Source of the DNA: Stenomitos frigidus ULC18
GTDB lineage: Bacteria > Cyanobacteriota > Cyanobacteriia > Leptolyngbyales > Leptolyngbyaceae
Length of the DNA: 64,000 nucleotides
NCBI RefSeq assembly: GCF_003003795.1
Contig: NZ_PVWK01000017.1
Location: forward strand, 124,001-188,000
Direction of reading: 5' to 3'
The notes beneath the pieces were generated by a model. It was not told where the DNA came from. It saw only the letters and a program-made list of their open reading frames with translations, and searched no databases. Of the stretch, positions 1-9,362 are shown one piece after another. How positions within the stretch are numbered: the first letter of the stretch is position 1; each line of letters starts with the position of its first letter. The position numbers were made by a program, and so were the translations under genes.

Positions 1-1221
1 CAACTCATTGCCACGCCGCTGTTTCTGCACCTTGCCTGTTGGGTGTTTCATGGTCAAGCAAAGTTTCCGACGAAGCGCACGGAGTTTTACAAGCAAGGGC
101 TAGACCTGTTGTTGGGCAAATGGGATGAAGCGAGAGGTGTTGAACGAGACGACGTCTATCGAGATTTTTTATTGCCCCAAAAGCTCAAGCTGTTGAGCCA
201 GATTGCCGCGACATCGTTTGAGCGGGGACAGTACTTCTTTGAGCAGCGGGTGCTGGAACAATACATCGGCGACTACATGCGAACGCTGACGGATGTACCG
301 ATAGAGCCAGAAGCCCTGCAGCTTGAAAGCGAAGCGGCACTGAAGGCGATCGAAGCGCAGCATGGGCTACTGGTCGAACGGGCGCGCGGGGTGTTTTCCT
401 TCTCGTATCTGGCATTTCAAGAATATTTTACGGCGCGAAACATCGTTGCCAGCTACAACCTGGAGGCCTTTGAGCAGGCATTGGGTGGACTGGTCAGCCA
501 CATCACCGACCCCCACTGGCGCGAAATCTTTTTGCTCACTACTGCCATGCTGCGGAGTGCCGACTCGCTCATGCAGTTGATGAAGCAACAAATTGATGCG
601 CTAGTTGCCAAAGACCCTTACCTGCAGGAGTTTTTAACCTGGGCAAGCCAAGAATCACAGACGACTCCGTCGCCACCCAAGGTTGCAGCCGGGCGAGCCT
701 TTTACCTGGCGCTGGCACGGACACCGTATGTGGCGTCTCAATTTGTCTTAGCCAACACGCTTGATCAGGGGATGTTTCTGGATGCTGCCTTGGATGACCT
801 GTTGTTGGAATGCGCGCTCGAAGACAGCCAGGAGTTTGCTTATACTCATGCCTGTGGGGATGCGCTTAACAATATCCTGGTCATGGTGCTGGATGCTGGC
901 TTTCAAAAATCGCTGCAGCAGCTCAAAGAGAAATTGCCCAGCCCCAACCAAAATCAGCATCAGTTCCAAACCTGGTGGCGCTTGCACCATACGGTATGGA
1001 TCGAACAATTGACCACCACGATCGCCGACTACCGCCACACTCATCATCACTGGACGTTTAGCCCTGAGCAACAGCAAACGCTGCAACGTTATTACGATGC
1101 CAACCAACTGCTGCTGGATTGTTTACGCAGCAACTCCGAGATCACAGCCACGATTCGGCAAGAAATTGAAGCGACGTTGTTGTTGCCACAGAAAGAACTG
1201 GAAGAAAGAGAGTGGGAGTAA
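1..1221 (+). CDS. NACHT NTPase, C-terminal part (5' end outside window)
   Basis: The reading frame is open from base 1, so the gene starts upstream and its P-loop is not visible. What remains is the region after the NTPase core of a cyanobacterial NACHT protein: a helical segment (LLLGKWDEARG, then KLLSQIAATSFERGQYFFEQ) and the motif FSYLAFQEYFTAR, which recurs C-terminal to NACHT modules. The last 200 residues are helical and variable. STAND/NACHT proteins act as signal-dependent switches, often in antiviral or cell-death responses; a role here is inferred. GTG at 43 is only an internal codon. The product ends in a charged tail rich in Glu. Confidence 0.75.
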   Translation, partial: QLIATPLFLHLACWVFHGQAKFPTKRTEFYKQGLDLLLGKWDEARGVERDDVYRDFLLPQKLKLLSQIAATSFERGQYFFEQRVLEQYIGDYMRTLTDVPIEPEALQLESEAALKAIEAQHGLLVERARGVFSFSYLAFQEYFTARNIVASYNLEAFEQALGGLVSHITDPHWREIFLLTTAMLRSADSLMQLMKQQIDALVAKDPYLQEFLTWASQESQTTPSPPKVAAGRAFYLALARTPYVASQFVLANTLDQGMFLDAALDDLLLECALEDSQEFAYTHACGDALNNILVMVLDAGFQKSLQQLKEKLPSPNQNQHQFQTWWRLHHTVWIEQLTTTIADYRHTHHHWTFSPEQQQTLQRYYDANQLLLDCLRSNSEITATIRQEIEATLLLPQKELEEREWE

Positions 1222-1402
1222 AATCAAGCTTTCCTTACTTTTGGGTAAAAAGTCAGCAATGATGCTCATTTCATGCAAATCAAACATCAGTTAAACGCTT
1301 GCGTATACACGATTTCTAACACCGTGTTGCTAAGCTTTAAAGGATAAACGACCTCTAGACATCGTGAAGTCAGTTTATTGATAGAAGAAGCCGTCTAGAA
1401 GG

Positions 1403-1732
1403 ATGTCTTTTCTTAATAAAAAGACGCCCAATTCAAGTAGCAAAAGAAACAAAGCTGTAACCAGTTCCGGCAAAAAAGCGGTGTCATCATCAAATCAACC
1501 TGATTTAACATCTGGATTTAAAGTGTATACATTGATCAATGATCCAAATCCCTTTTCAAAACATTTAATGCCCGATCGCAACCAGCAGCTACTCTTCGAC
1601 ACAACGATCAAACGATCGATGCAAAAGAGGCATTATTGCTTACTTTGTTCAACGGTTTTGCTACGCCACATGCGCGCAGGAGGGCTTTACTGGCGCTGTA
1701 GCCATTGTCATGAAGAAATGCCGATCGTCTAA
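1403..1732 (+). CDS. small zinc-ribbon-like protein, unknown function
   Basis: A 109-residue protein with a basic, Ser/Lys-rich and probably disordered first third. Its C-terminus carries two Cys pairs (CLLC and, 18 residues on, CSHC followed by HEE), the pattern of a zinc ribbon. Such short ribbon proteins are common in cyanobacteria and have no assigned role. The gene stands alone, 180 bp after the NACHT gene, with a weak purine-rich stretch (GAAGGATG) overlapping the start. The zinc-binding idea rests only on the Cys spacing. Confidence 0.6.
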   Translation: MSFLNKKTPNSSSKRNKAVTSSGKKAVSSSNQPDLTSGFKVYTLINDPNPFSKHLMPDRNQQLLFDTTIKRSMQKRHYCLLCSTVLLRHMRAGGLYWRCSHCHEEMPIV

Positions 1733-1867
1733 AACGGTAATGGCCTAACCGTAATGAGAAAAAAGATGACCGCTTTCATCGCCCAAGCCAGTGAGCTTAA
1801 AGTTAACCGAATCGAAAAGCGATGCTGCCCATAGTTAACGATCTTGCATTAGAGGTAACAGGTAACA

Positions 1868-2191
1868 ATGTCACACGGCTTAATCAATTTAACTCTGCCA
1901 ACAGTCATTCAAGAAATTGAGGATGTGTTGGAGGAGTATCCTCACCATCCTTATCATGTAGCATTTTCAATTCATGAATTACGGCAGAAGCTCATTGCTC
2001 ACGTGCTGAGTCATATTCCTAACCATTACACCGTCGAAGGGGTACAAGAATCAACCAGCAACCTTAAGAATCGCCGTCGTACTTCTGTTTTAGCAGAGCG
2101 GTTAAACACGGAAATGATCATCCGAGCCGGTATTCTACATATTCTGCGAGAAAACGCTGATTGGCTGAGTCACAATTTGCCAAAGCTCTAA
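1868..2191 (+). CDS. ComFB-like small protein
   Basis: A 107-residue all-helical protein. The segment EIEDVLEEYP, then AFSIHELRQKLIAHVLSHIPNHYTV resembles the ComFB family (late competence development), in which a conserved helix pair ends in a hydrophobic L..L/P..Y/V stretch. Cyanobacterial ComFB-like proteins are numerous; some bind cyclic dinucleotides or affect pili and motility, but nothing here proves that. A purine-rich AGAGGTAACAGGTAACA precedes ATG. A role in competence or signalling is inference from the family only. Confidence 0.5.
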   Translation: MSHGLINLTLPTVIQEIEDVLEEYPHHPYHVAFSIHELRQKLIAHVLSHIPNHYTVEGVQESTSNLKNRRRTSVLAERLNTEMIIRAGILHILRENADWLSHNLPKL

Positions 2192-2238
2192 AACTCCATA
2201 GAGCTAATACCAATTGCGTATGAATCTGTATAAAACTC

Positions 2239-2269
2239 TAGGTTGGATTGGGTCTAACGAAACCTAACA
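2239..2269. repeat. short dispersed inverted repeat (TAGGTT...AACCTA)
   Basis: TAGGTT and AACCTA flank a short spacer in the 534-bp gap between the ComFB-like gene and the receiver gene. The form (AGGTTGG...CGAAACCTAACA) matches a kind of intergenic repeat seen many times in cyanobacterial genomes. It may fold as a hairpin and act as a weak terminator for the upstream gene. Confidence 0.45.
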
Positions 2270-2340
2270 GAGCGAATGCTGGCATAAAGCCTTTGGCCTG
2301 GTTGACTGAGAAACTCAAAAGAAGCTTGCAGCCTCAGTCT

Positions 2341-2362
2341 CTTCTCCTAGATTTAGGAGAAG
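2341..2362. repeat. perfect hairpin, 9-bp stem, 4-nt loop
   Basis: CTTCTCCTA and TAGGAGAAG are exact inverted repeats around GATT. There is no T-run on either side, so it is not a classical terminator. No open frame in this gap could be recognised as a gene. Confidence 0.4.
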
Positions 2363-2567
2363 GAAGGCTTCAATTCCTTGCCTGCTAACCAGTTTGATGA
2401 AAGGGTGCAAAAAAACAAGGCGTTTTTAAGAGAAACCTTAGTCTTTGTTACGTTTTATATCGTATTCAATCAACTCACGCAGGAGATCAAACACTCATCT
2501 GTCAGAGTAAAAATGTTGAGCTTCTCATGTGATTCATGCAGATAGATCCTCTCCTTATCTGTGGATC

Positions 2568-2603
2568 AACCCGATCGGCTCGCCCCCTTGAGTCGATCGG
2601 GTT
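2568..2603. terminator. strong inverted repeat, possible terminator
   Basis: AACCCGATCG pairs with CGATCGGGTT, and the stem continues through CTC/GAG with one G-U pair, giving about 14 bp around an 8-nt loop. It lies 120 bp before the receiver gene. A T-run is lacking (TTGCTTCATT follows), so termination is only possible; a protein site is an alternative. Confidence 0.4.
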
Positions 2604-2725
2604 GCTTCATTCCACCACGCGCTGATTCAATGATGCTAAGAGGGTATCTTCCGTTGAGCTGTGAACGTTGAAGCTTTTACTGCCCATTCTCGGCTGACTT
2701 GTTAGACAGCATTTGAGGTCTCGAT

Positions 2726-3364
2726 ATGAGCTTCATCAATCAAACAGAATCAAAAGTCAAGACACTTAAAGGTGTACAAGTGCTCGTTGTCGATAACGAT
2801 CGCGATAGCCTTTACCTGTACGAAACTTTGCTTAAAAGCTGTGGCGCAAATGTAATCACAGCAGCATCCGTCAAAGAAGCTATAGATGTTTTGAGTTGGC
2901 TCTTACCCAATATTTTGATCTGCGAGACGCGGTTCCGTGGTGAAAGCCTCAGCACATTAACCACAGAGTTGAACGCTTTGGAAACACACGGAGGCAATCA
3001 CATTCCGACGATCGCCATCACAACGTGGATTACCGATAGCCTTGCCCAAATTATCGAAGCAGGCTTTGAACACTACTTATTGAAACCAGTTGACCTCGGC
3101 CATTTAGTCTCTTTGATCAGAGATCTTGTGGTAAGTAACAAACGTCGCCGCCCTCCCTATGGCTTGGCGCTGAGAATACACCCAAGAAATAAGCGAAAAA
3201 TGATTGCCGTTAGTGGACTAGAGCTCGATCGCCAAACAGTTACCAACGTGGCGACCACCAGTTCCATTTGCCCAAAAGATTCATCGTTGCTGGCACAAGG
3301 ACTGCTCGAATCAGTGTCACATCAATCAACACCGCGAGCGCAGAACCCAACCCCAACGCTTTGA
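2726..3364 (+). CDS. degenerate response-regulator receiver protein
   Basis: Residues 17-135 form a CheY-like receiver domain: acidic pocket VDNDRD (Asp23, Asp25), the beta-4 Thr (AITTW) and the conserved Lys in LLKPVD. The phospho-acceptor position after beta-3, normally Asp in a context such as LLISDIGMP, reads LICETRF with Glu67. The protein therefore probably cannot be phosphorylated normally and may act as a phospho-mimic or pseudo-receiver. No output domain follows; the last 40 residues are low-complexity and are read from the complement of the MMPL gene, which it overlaps tail to tail by 125 bp. That tail may be a result of losing the native stop codon. Confidence 0.75.
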   Translation: MSFINQTESKVKTLKGVQVLVVDNDRDSLYLYETLLKSCGANVITAASVKEAIDVLSWLLPNILICETRFRGESLSTLTTELNALETHGGNHIPTIAITTWITDSLAQIIEAGFEHYLLKPVDLGHLVSLIRDLVVSNKRRRPPYGLALRIHPRNKRKMIAVSGLELDRQTVTNVATTSSICPKDSSLLAQGLLESVSHQSTPRAQNPTPTL

Positions 3365-5579
3365 CAAAAATAATGCGACTGATCACAAATGTGCTGGTGA
3401 CAATAATCATGAGTAGCGCTGCGCTAGTGATGATACCGCCTGTTAGCTTTAAGCCTTGAATCACGCTTTCAGTATTACTGTTGCCTTCATCGTAGGCTTC
3501 TTTAATGCGCGTCAGCATAAAGACTTCGTAGTCCATACTTAAGCCAAACAACACACAAAACAGCACGATCGGTAACAGCAAGTCTAAATAACCAACAGGC
3601 GTAAAGTGTAGCCACTGCTGCAAGTATCCATCTTGAAAAATAAACACCAGCGAACCGAACGAAGCCCCGATCGAAAGAATATTCATCGCGATCGCTTTAA
3701 GCGGCAAAATCACTGAATCCAGCAGCACATAAAGAACGACGAAGGTAATGCCCATCATGATAGCGATCACGATCGGGAAGCGCTGATAAATCGCTTGCAT
3801 CGTGTCTAGTTCCCGTGCAGTCTGACCAGCCACCCAAACTTGCAGTCCGTTTAATTGCCAAGACTGAATGGTTCTCACAAGTGCTTGCGTCTCTGTGCTA
3901 TTTCTAGCAGTGCGACTTTTAACCACAACCAACGTCGATGAGCGACCCGTGATCCAGATTTGCGATGCATCCAACTTCAACGCATCCAAACTATCCGTCG
4001 TTTTCTGCATTGTGGTCGCTTTGTCTGTCGTCTCACTCTTAAACACAATCAAGCCACCGTCACGAGGTGATTTCACCACTGCCGTTAGTTCAGACGGAGC
4101 TGATTGTGAGCTTTGATAAAGCTGCTGATAGCCCGCCAACGATAACGTAGGATTCAGGCTAAACAGACTGGAGACGCGCTCTACCCGTGGATCGGCTTTG
4201 AGCTGCTCGATCGCTTTATAAAGAGAGGCAATATGCAGTTTGGAAAGAATGGTGTCGTTAGATGGTGCGCGGATGAGCACTAGAATGGGGCTAATTTCAC
4301 CCGGTCCAAACGCTTCTGCTAGCACCTCAGCCCCCCGCCGGGCAGCAAAGTCTTTAGGTAAAATATCAGCACTCGTGAGCCCAAAGCGAGCCTGTAGAAA
4401 CGGCGCACTCAACCCAGCCACGATGAGCAAAACGGCAAGGCTGACTGGAATGCTATGCCGAATGACTTTGCGGGCGATCGCTGTCCAATAGTCGCGCCGA
4501 GGAATCGTAACGTGAAGCAAAAAGCGGCGGCGCTTTACACGCTGTCCCAGTAGTGCCAATACAGCAGGCAAAAGCGTGAGGGCAACGAGCACCGACAGCA
4601 GCACCACCAGTGATCCAGCAATGCCCAACGATTGCAGCAACGTAATGGGAAAGAGCATTAGCCCCGTCAACCCAATACAGACCGTTAAACCTGAGAAAAA
4701 GACGGCACGTCCCGCCGTTTCAACCGTACGGGCGATCGCCGTTTCGACTGATCCCGCACTCAACTCTTCTCGAAACCGATTCACGATGAGCAAAGAATAA
4801 TCGATGCCTAACCCCAGTCCCAACATGCTGACCAGGTTGAGCGCAAAGACTGACACACTGAATTGCAGCGCAATCAGGTACAACAGCCCTAAAGTTACTG
4901 ACACCGCAACGACTGCCATCACAACCGGTAGAGTTGCTGCGACCACCGAGCCAAAGATAAGCAAAAGCGCCATGAGAGTCAGTGGCAGCACCAACCATTC
5001 AATGCGACCGAGATCGGCTTGACTAATCTGCTGCACATCGCGGTTGACAACGGGTATACCCGTTAGAAAGCTCTGCCAGTCCGGTAGCGGTTGTTTCGTT
5101 AGAATCTGTTCAATTTGTTCAATGACCGGGAGGATCGCTCTCACTTCAGTCACATTCAGACGAATGACGCTGTACTGTACCTGCCCGTCTGGACTGCGGT
5201 GTTCGGGCTGCTCTGTGGCACTGATGACAGCGCTGACCGTCGGCAACGCTCGAATTTGCTTGAGCAGAGGCTCCAGTTGAGACTCACGACGATCGACCAT
5301 ATGACCAGGCCGTCGTTGAAACACGATCGTCAGCGCATCGGCAGATAGATTTAAATCTTGCTGTAAAAATCGTTCTGCTTGATGAGCGCTCCCCGCTTCG
5401 TACACCGATCCCGTTTCTTGAAGCGTCTGTTCTAGCAGCGGTGTCACGGCAAGACTCAACGCCATCAACACAGCCCAAAACGCGATCGTCAGCTTACGGT
5501 AGCGATAGACCCAACGTCCCAGCGTGTAAAAGCCTGATTGTTTCTCTAAAGGTTTGAAGCACGCTTGCTCTGGTTCCAT
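3240..5579 (-). CDS. MMPL/RND-family membrane transporter
   Basis: A protein of about 779 residues with the MMPL layout: an N-terminal membrane helix, a large extracytoplasmic loop (about 50-190), five or six helices with GLGIDYSLLIVNRFREEL, a second loop (about 400-560) and a second helix bundle with GLSMDYEVFMLTRIKE. The duplicated G-x-x-x-D-Y motifs are the proton-relay signature. It probably exports lipids or hydrophobic compounds by proton antiport at the inner membrane; the substrate is unknown. ATG at 5579 is preferred over the TTG just before it, because that ATG overlaps the stop of a short upstream frame (TGATG), suggesting coupled translation. The 3' end overlaps the convergent receiver gene. 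Confidence 0.85.
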   Translation of the reverse strand: MEPEQACFKPLEKQSGFYTLGRWVYRYRKLTIAFWAVLMALSLAVTPLLEQTLQETGSVYEAGSAHQAERFLQQDLNLSADALTIVFQRRPGHMVDRRESQLEPLLKQIRALPTVSAVISATEQPEHRSPDGQVQYSVIRLNVTEVRAILPVIEQIEQILTKQPLPDWQSFLTGIPVVNRDVQQISQADLGRIEWLVLPLTLMALLLIFGSVVAATLPVVMAVVAVSVTLGLLYLIALQFSVSVFALNLVSMLGLGLGIDYSLLIVNRFREELSAGSVETAIARTVETAGRAVFFSGLTVCIGLTGLMLFPITLLQSLGIAGSLVVLLSVLVALTLLPAVLALLGQRVKRRRFLLHVTIPRRDYWTAIARKVIRHSIPVSLAVLLIVAGLSAPFLQARFGLTSADILPKDFAARRGAEVLAEAFGPGEISPILVLIRAPSNDTILSKLHIASLYKAIEQLKADPRVERVSSLFSLNPTLSLAGYQQLYQSSQSAPSELTAVVKSPRDGGLIVFKSETTDKATTMQKTTDSLDALKLDASQIWITGRSSTLVVVKSRTARNSTETQALVRTIQSWQLNGLQVWVAGQTARELDTMQAIYQRFPIVIAIMMGITFVVLYVLLDSVILPLKAIAMNILSIGASFGSLVFIFQDGYLQQWLHFTPVGYLDLLLPIVLFCVLFGLSMDYEVFMLTRIKEAYDEGNSNTESVIQGLKLTGGIITSAALLMIIVTSTFVISRIIFVKALGLGSALAVLIDVTLIRAVLVPATMNLLGKWNWWSPRW

Positions 5580-5701
5580 CAAGCCCGAATTCTCTCCATC
5601 AAGGTCTCGATCGTGCTGTAGAACATCAGCTCAAAACACTCAGACACAGCCACTTCATAAAGTTTGCCAGGAACGATCTCTACGGGTTGCTCAAGCTTCA
5701 C
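5579..5701 (-). CDS. short ORF coupled to the MMPL gene
   Basis: A 40-codon frame starting at GTG (5701) ends in TGA overlapping the transporter ATG by one base. The peptide (MKLEQPVEIVPGKLYEVAVS...) has mixed hydrophobic/charged composition and contains one Cys. GAGAGG lies about 14 bases before the GTG. It resembles no family I know. It could be a coupled leader, a small partner protein, or the tail of a decayed gene. Confidence 0.35.
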   Translation of the reverse strand: MKLEQPVEIVPGKLYEVAVSECFELMFYSTIETLMERIRA

Positions 5702-5773
5702 TGTAACCTGTCGCTTTAACCTCTCGTGAGGGGATCAGTGCTGTAGAAGGAAGGAGCGGTCAGCGGTCAGCCC

Positions 5774-6412
5774 TTAACACATGACCCGAAACGTCAGATT
5801 TAGACGAGGAGAAACAGCCCGTTTCGTCTTCGGTACTTGATGCTGCCAGTAGTGCTGCGTTGTGCCCTGCATGAGCAAAAAACTACCGGATGTCAGCGCT
5901 AATTTCGCCTTTAACGCCTTCTGGTACTTATGACGCAGCATAAATTGCCGCGTACCACCCAGGCTCAAGGAACCAATGACTGGGTTTTGCCCTAGCTCTG
6001 GCTCGTCATCGCTATGCCAGCCCATGCTGTCGTTGCCATCGCGGTAGAGGTTGAGCAGCACACTGTTGAAGGCAACACCCGCGATCGCGTCCACCGTTGC
6101 CTTAAGATCAATCAAGGTCTCCGTCCAACCTGAAGGCTGCATAGTGATACCAGAATAGGTGTAAGCTTTACCAGGATCACCAACCCAGGCAGTGAGTCTT
6201 GGCTGAGGCAGCGATCGACCGTAGACGGTTATCCAGTCCTGCCGCCAGTCAATCGTTTGCGTTAGCTTAGCTAGCAGGCGATCGCTGTATTGCTCATTGA
6301 AAAGGGAAGGATAGAAAACGATATCTGCATCTGAAAGCTGTAAAGAGCTGTAGAGAGATGTCAAGGATAGCGGCTGACTGGCATCTAACTTGTCGGTTGA
6401 ATCTAGCCACAT
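5774..6412 (-). CDS. AlkB-like 2-oxoglutarate/Fe(II) dioxygenase
   Basis: A 212-residue protein of AlkB/ALKBH2-3 type. Iron ligands are visible as His133-Ser-Asp135 and distal His191 (in WQHQVPK); Arg203 and Arg209 in PRLNLTFR fit the 2-oxoglutarate-binding arginines. The family repairs N1-methyladenine and N3-methylcytosine in DNA or RNA by oxidative demethylation. The DNA-binding lid region (YTYSGITM) precedes the core. It is transcribed alone; the promoter probably lies in the 200-bp gap shared with the divergent EF-G gene. Its length is normal and it looks functional. Confidence 0.88.
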   Translation of the reverse strand: MWLDSTDKLDASQPLSLTSLYSSLQLSDADIVFYPSLFNEQYSDRLLAKLTQTIDWRQDWITVYGRSLPQPRLTAWVGDPGKAYTYSGITMQPSGWTETLIDLKATVDAIAGVAFNSVLLNLYRDGNDSMGWHSDDEPELGQNPVIGSLSLGGTRQFMLRHKYQKALKAKLALTSGSFLLMQGTTQHYWQHQVPKTKRAVSPRLNLTFRVMC

Positions 6413-6626
6413 TTACAGCCGTCTCCTCTACATTTACAGCTCGACAATTTACAATTGTAAATATAGCTATGAGCGTGTAAAAGGATTCCTTACGATTCTA
6501 GCTGGTTGGCTATGTCAACTGGCTGGAGCTTAGCCCGCATTGGCTACGAAGGCAACACCGATTCCCTCTGAATACCGCTTGCAGGTGGTCACCAACGGTT
6601 TGTCGCATTTAATCTAGAGAGCAACT

Positions 6627-8714
6627 ATGAAAGACCTCACTCGTTATCGAAACATCGGCATCTTCGCTCACGTCGATGCCGGTAAAACAACCACAACTGA
6701 AAGAATCCTGAAACTGACAGGTAAGATCCACAAAATTGGTGAGGTTCATGAAGGTGCGGCAACGACAGACTTCATGGAGCAAGAGCAGGAACGTGGTATC
6801 ACGATTCAATCTGCTGCGACAAGCTGCTTCTGGAACGACCACCAGCTGAACATTATCGACACCCCTGGTCACGTTGACTTCACCATTGAGGTGTACCGTT
6901 CCCTTAAGGTACTAGATGGCGGTATTGGTGTGTTCTGTGGCTCTGGCGGCGTTGAGCCCCAATCAGAAACCAACTGGCGCTATGCGAACGATTCTGAAGT
7001 CGCTCGTATTATCTACATCAACAAGCTCGATCGCACCGGGGCTGACTTCTTCCGCGTGGTGAAGCAAGTGGATGACATCCTCGCTGCCAAGCCGCTGGTG
7101 ATGGTGCTGCCGATCGGCGTCGAAGAGCAGTTTTCTGGTGTCGTCGATCTGCTGACCCGCAAAGCCTGGATCTGGGACGACTCTGGCGATCCGATGAACT
7201 ACACGATCCAAGACGTGCCTGCCGACATGGTGGATCAAGTCGAAATCTATCGCGAGCAGTTGATTGAGCTGGCGATCGAGCAAGACGATGAAGTCATGGA
7301 AAAATATCTGGAAGGGGAAGAGCCTGACATCGAGACGCTGAAGCGCTGTATCCGTAAAGGCACCCGCGACCTCGTCTTTTTCCCCACCTACTGTGGCTCG
7401 TCCTTTAAGAATAAGGGCGTGCAGCTCGTGCTGGATGCGGTGGTGGACTATCTGCCCAACCCAATGGAAGTCAAACCCCAACCCGAAGTCGATTTGGAAG
7501 GGAATGAGACAGGCACTTTCGCCATTGTCGATCCAGCGAAGCCACTACGAGCGCTGGCGTTCAAAATTATGGACGATCGCTTTGGTGCGCTGACCTTCAC
7601 GCGTCTGTACTCTGGTACGTTGTCGAAGGGCGACACCATTCTCAACACGTTTACGGGTAAAACCGAGCGCGTGAGCCGTTTGGTGGAAATGCATGCCAAT
7701 TCGCGTGAAGAAATCGACTCCGCACAAGCAGGTGACATCATTGCGATCGTGGGTATGAAGAATGTCCAGACCGGGCATACGCTCTGCGATCCGAAGCATC
7801 CTGCAACGCTAGAACCAATGGTCTTCCCGGAACCTGTGATTTCGATCGCGGTCAAACCAAAGACCAAAGGTGGCGAGGAGAAGATGGGGATCGCACTCAG
7901 CAAGATGGTGCAGGAAGATCCGTCGTTCCACATGATGACGGACGAAGAGAGCGGCGAAACCATTCTTAAAGGGATGGGTGAGCTACACCTGGACATCAAG
8001 GTTGATATCCTCAAGCGGACTCACGGCGTTGAAGTCGAAGTGGGTAAGCCCCAGGTGGCGTATCGCGAGTCCATCACCAAACGACTCGAAGACGGCTACA
8101 TTCACAAGAAGCAGTCGGGTGGTTCGGGTCAATACGCGAAGATCAACTACATCCTGGAGCCGGGTGAACCGGGAAGTGGCTTCCAGTTTGAGTCGAAGGT
8201 CACAGGCGGCAGCGTGCCTAGAGAATACTGGCCTGCGGTAGAGAAAGGGTTTGGCAGCATGATCGACAAAGGTGTCTTGGCGGGGTTCCCTTGCCTGGAC
8301 TTGAAGTTCACCTTGACAGAAGGTGGCTTCCACCCCGTTGACTCGTCAGCCATGGCGTTTGAAATTGCCGCCAAATCTGCGTATCGGCAGTCGGTGCCCA
8401 AAGCTGCACCGCAGTTGCTAGAACCCATCATGAACGTGGACGTGTTCACGCCAGATCATTACATGGGGGATGTCATCGGTGATCTCAACCGTCGCCGGGG
8501 CATGATGAAATCCCAGGAAACGGGTGCAACGGGTGCCCGTATCAAGGCAGATGTGCCGTTGAGCGAAATGTTTGGCTACATTGGTGACCTGCGCACCATG
8601 ACGTCTGGTCGCGGCCAGTTCTCCATGTCTTTTTCACACTACGCGCCTTGCCCCAACAACATCGCGGAAGAAGTGATTAAAGAAGCCAAAGAGAGACAAG
8701 CTGCTGCTTCGTAG
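6627..8714 (+). CDS. fusA: elongation factor G (orphan paralogue)
   Basis: A full-length 695-residue EF-G with G1 AHVDAGKT (14-21), switch II DTPGH (78-82), G4 NKLD (132-135), then domains II-V including the GELHLDI motif of domain III. It is a translational GTPase that drives translocation or ribosome recycling. It is not next to rpsL, rpsG or tuf, so it is probably one of the extra EF-G copies that cyanobacteria carry rather than the str-operon copy. The purine-rich AGAGAGCAACT upstream fits a ribosome site. Which paralogue class it belongs to needs a tree. Confidence 0.9.
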   Translation: MKDLTRYRNIGIFAHVDAGKTTTTERILKLTGKIHKIGEVHEGAATTDFMEQEQERGITIQSAATSCFWNDHQLNIIDTPGHVDFTIEVYRSLKVLDGGIGVFCGSGGVEPQSETNWRYANDSEVARIIYINKLDRTGADFFRVVKQVDDILAAKPLVMVLPIGVEEQFSGVVDLLTRKAWIWDDSGDPMNYTIQDVPADMVDQVEIYREQLIELAIEQDDEVMEKYLEGEEPDIETLKRCIRKGTRDLVFFPTYCGSSFKNKGVQLVLDAVVDYLPNPMEVKPQPEVDLEGNETGTFAIVDPAKPLRALAFKIMDDRFGALTFTRLYSGTLSKGDTILNTFTGKTERVSRLVEMHANSREEIDSAQAGDIIAIVGMKNVQTGHTLCDPKHPATLEPMVFPEPVISIAVKPKTKGGEEKMGIALSKMVQEDPSFHMMTDEESGETILKGMGELHLDIKVDILKRTHGVEVEVGKPQVAYRESITKRLEDGYIHKKQSGGSGQYAKINYILEPGEPGSGFQFESKVTGGSVPREYWPAVEKGFGSMIDKGVLAGFPCLDLKFTLTEGGFHPVDSSAMAFEIAAKSAYRQSVPKAAPQLLEPIMNVDVFTPDHYMGDVIGDLNRRRGMMKSQETGATGARIKADVPLSEMFGYIGDLRTMTSGRGQFSMSFSHYAPCPNNIAEEVIKEAKERQAAAS

Positions 8715-8722
8715 CGGTTAGG

Positions 8723-8749
8723 TAGGGGCATGGCAATGCCATGCTCCTA
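8723..8749. terminator. palindromic repeat after fusA
   Basis: TAGGGGCATGGC and GCCATGCTCCTA form a near-perfect inverted repeat 8 bp after the EF-G stop. Palindromes beginning TAGGGGC are a recurrent intergenic form; others in this window lie at 11179 and 14772. It is probably a dispersed REP-like repeat that also serves as a terminator. Confidence 0.55.
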
Positions 8750-8852
8750 ATTGAAGCTAATTTACTTGCCCAAATTACCTGAAGCTTCCTGGTTGGCATA
8801 CCACCAATCAGGAAGTTTATTGTTATGTTGATCGATTGCTATTGTATTGGTT

Positions 8853-9236
8853 ATGGAGTTGAATTCGCTGCCTGCAGAAATTATTCTGAGCCATCCTCGC
8901 ACGACCATTGGTCATCTCTATTTGCCCTGGAATCCCCAACCAGGAGCATATTTGGAAGTCGAGGGTCAAAACTATATGGTGCTAGAACGCAGACATCGTT
9001 ATCAATTGCGATCGGGTCGTTATCAGCTACATAAAATAGCGATCTATGTGCAAAAGTGTGACGCTCTCACAGAAGGTAGTTTATTAGATGGACGCCTGGT
9101 CATTGGCGATCTCACCTGTGTTTACAATGCTCGTTCTGAGTTGCTTCGGTGTGCCGTCAATCCGAGTGGGCCGTGCGATCGGTGTGCGTATTATCAATCG
9201 GTGGGGAGTGGGAAGGATGAAGGGATGAGGGGATGA
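8853..9236 (+). CDS. DUF6464-like cyanobacterial protein
   Basis: A protein of 127 residues from the ATG at 8853 (an upstream in-frame TTG adds two). It has the conserved block LEVEGQNYMVLERRHRYQLRSGRYQLHKIAIYV followed by a CRF-like NARSELLRCAVNP and a Cys pair CDRC near the end. I recall this as a widespread cyanobacterial family of unknown function. The extreme C-terminus (GSGKDEGMRG) is encoded by the start of a repeat tract, so the original stop may have been replaced. Confidence 0.65.
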   Translation: MELNSLPAEIILSHPRTTIGHLYLPWNPQPGAYLEVEGQNYMVLERRHRYQLRSGRYQLHKIAIYVQKCDALTEGSLLDGRLVIGDLTCVYNARSELLRCAVNPSGPCDRCAYYQSVGSGKDEGMRG

Positions 9237-9272
9237 AGGCTAAAGGATGAAGGCTAAAGGATGAAGGCTAAA
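9231..9272 (+). repeat. tandem 14-mer repeat (3 copies)
   Basis: Three exact copies of GGATGAAGGCTAAA run in tandem, followed by CAAAACTCAAAACTC tracts to about 9345. The first unit contains the stop codon of the upstream gene. These are STRR-type tandem repeats of the heptamer class known in filamentous cyanobacteria. Confidence 0.8.
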
Positions 9273-9362
9273 GGATGAGAATCAAAACTCAAAACTCTTA
9301 CTCCTCTCACCTCACTCCTCTCTCTTTCAACTCAAAACTCAAAACTCTCCTTCCCTTCCCTC

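Noticed and set aside
6963-8449. Long antisense frames inside fusA
   Set aside because: They are shadows of a highly conserved GC-rich coding sequence, with no known family.
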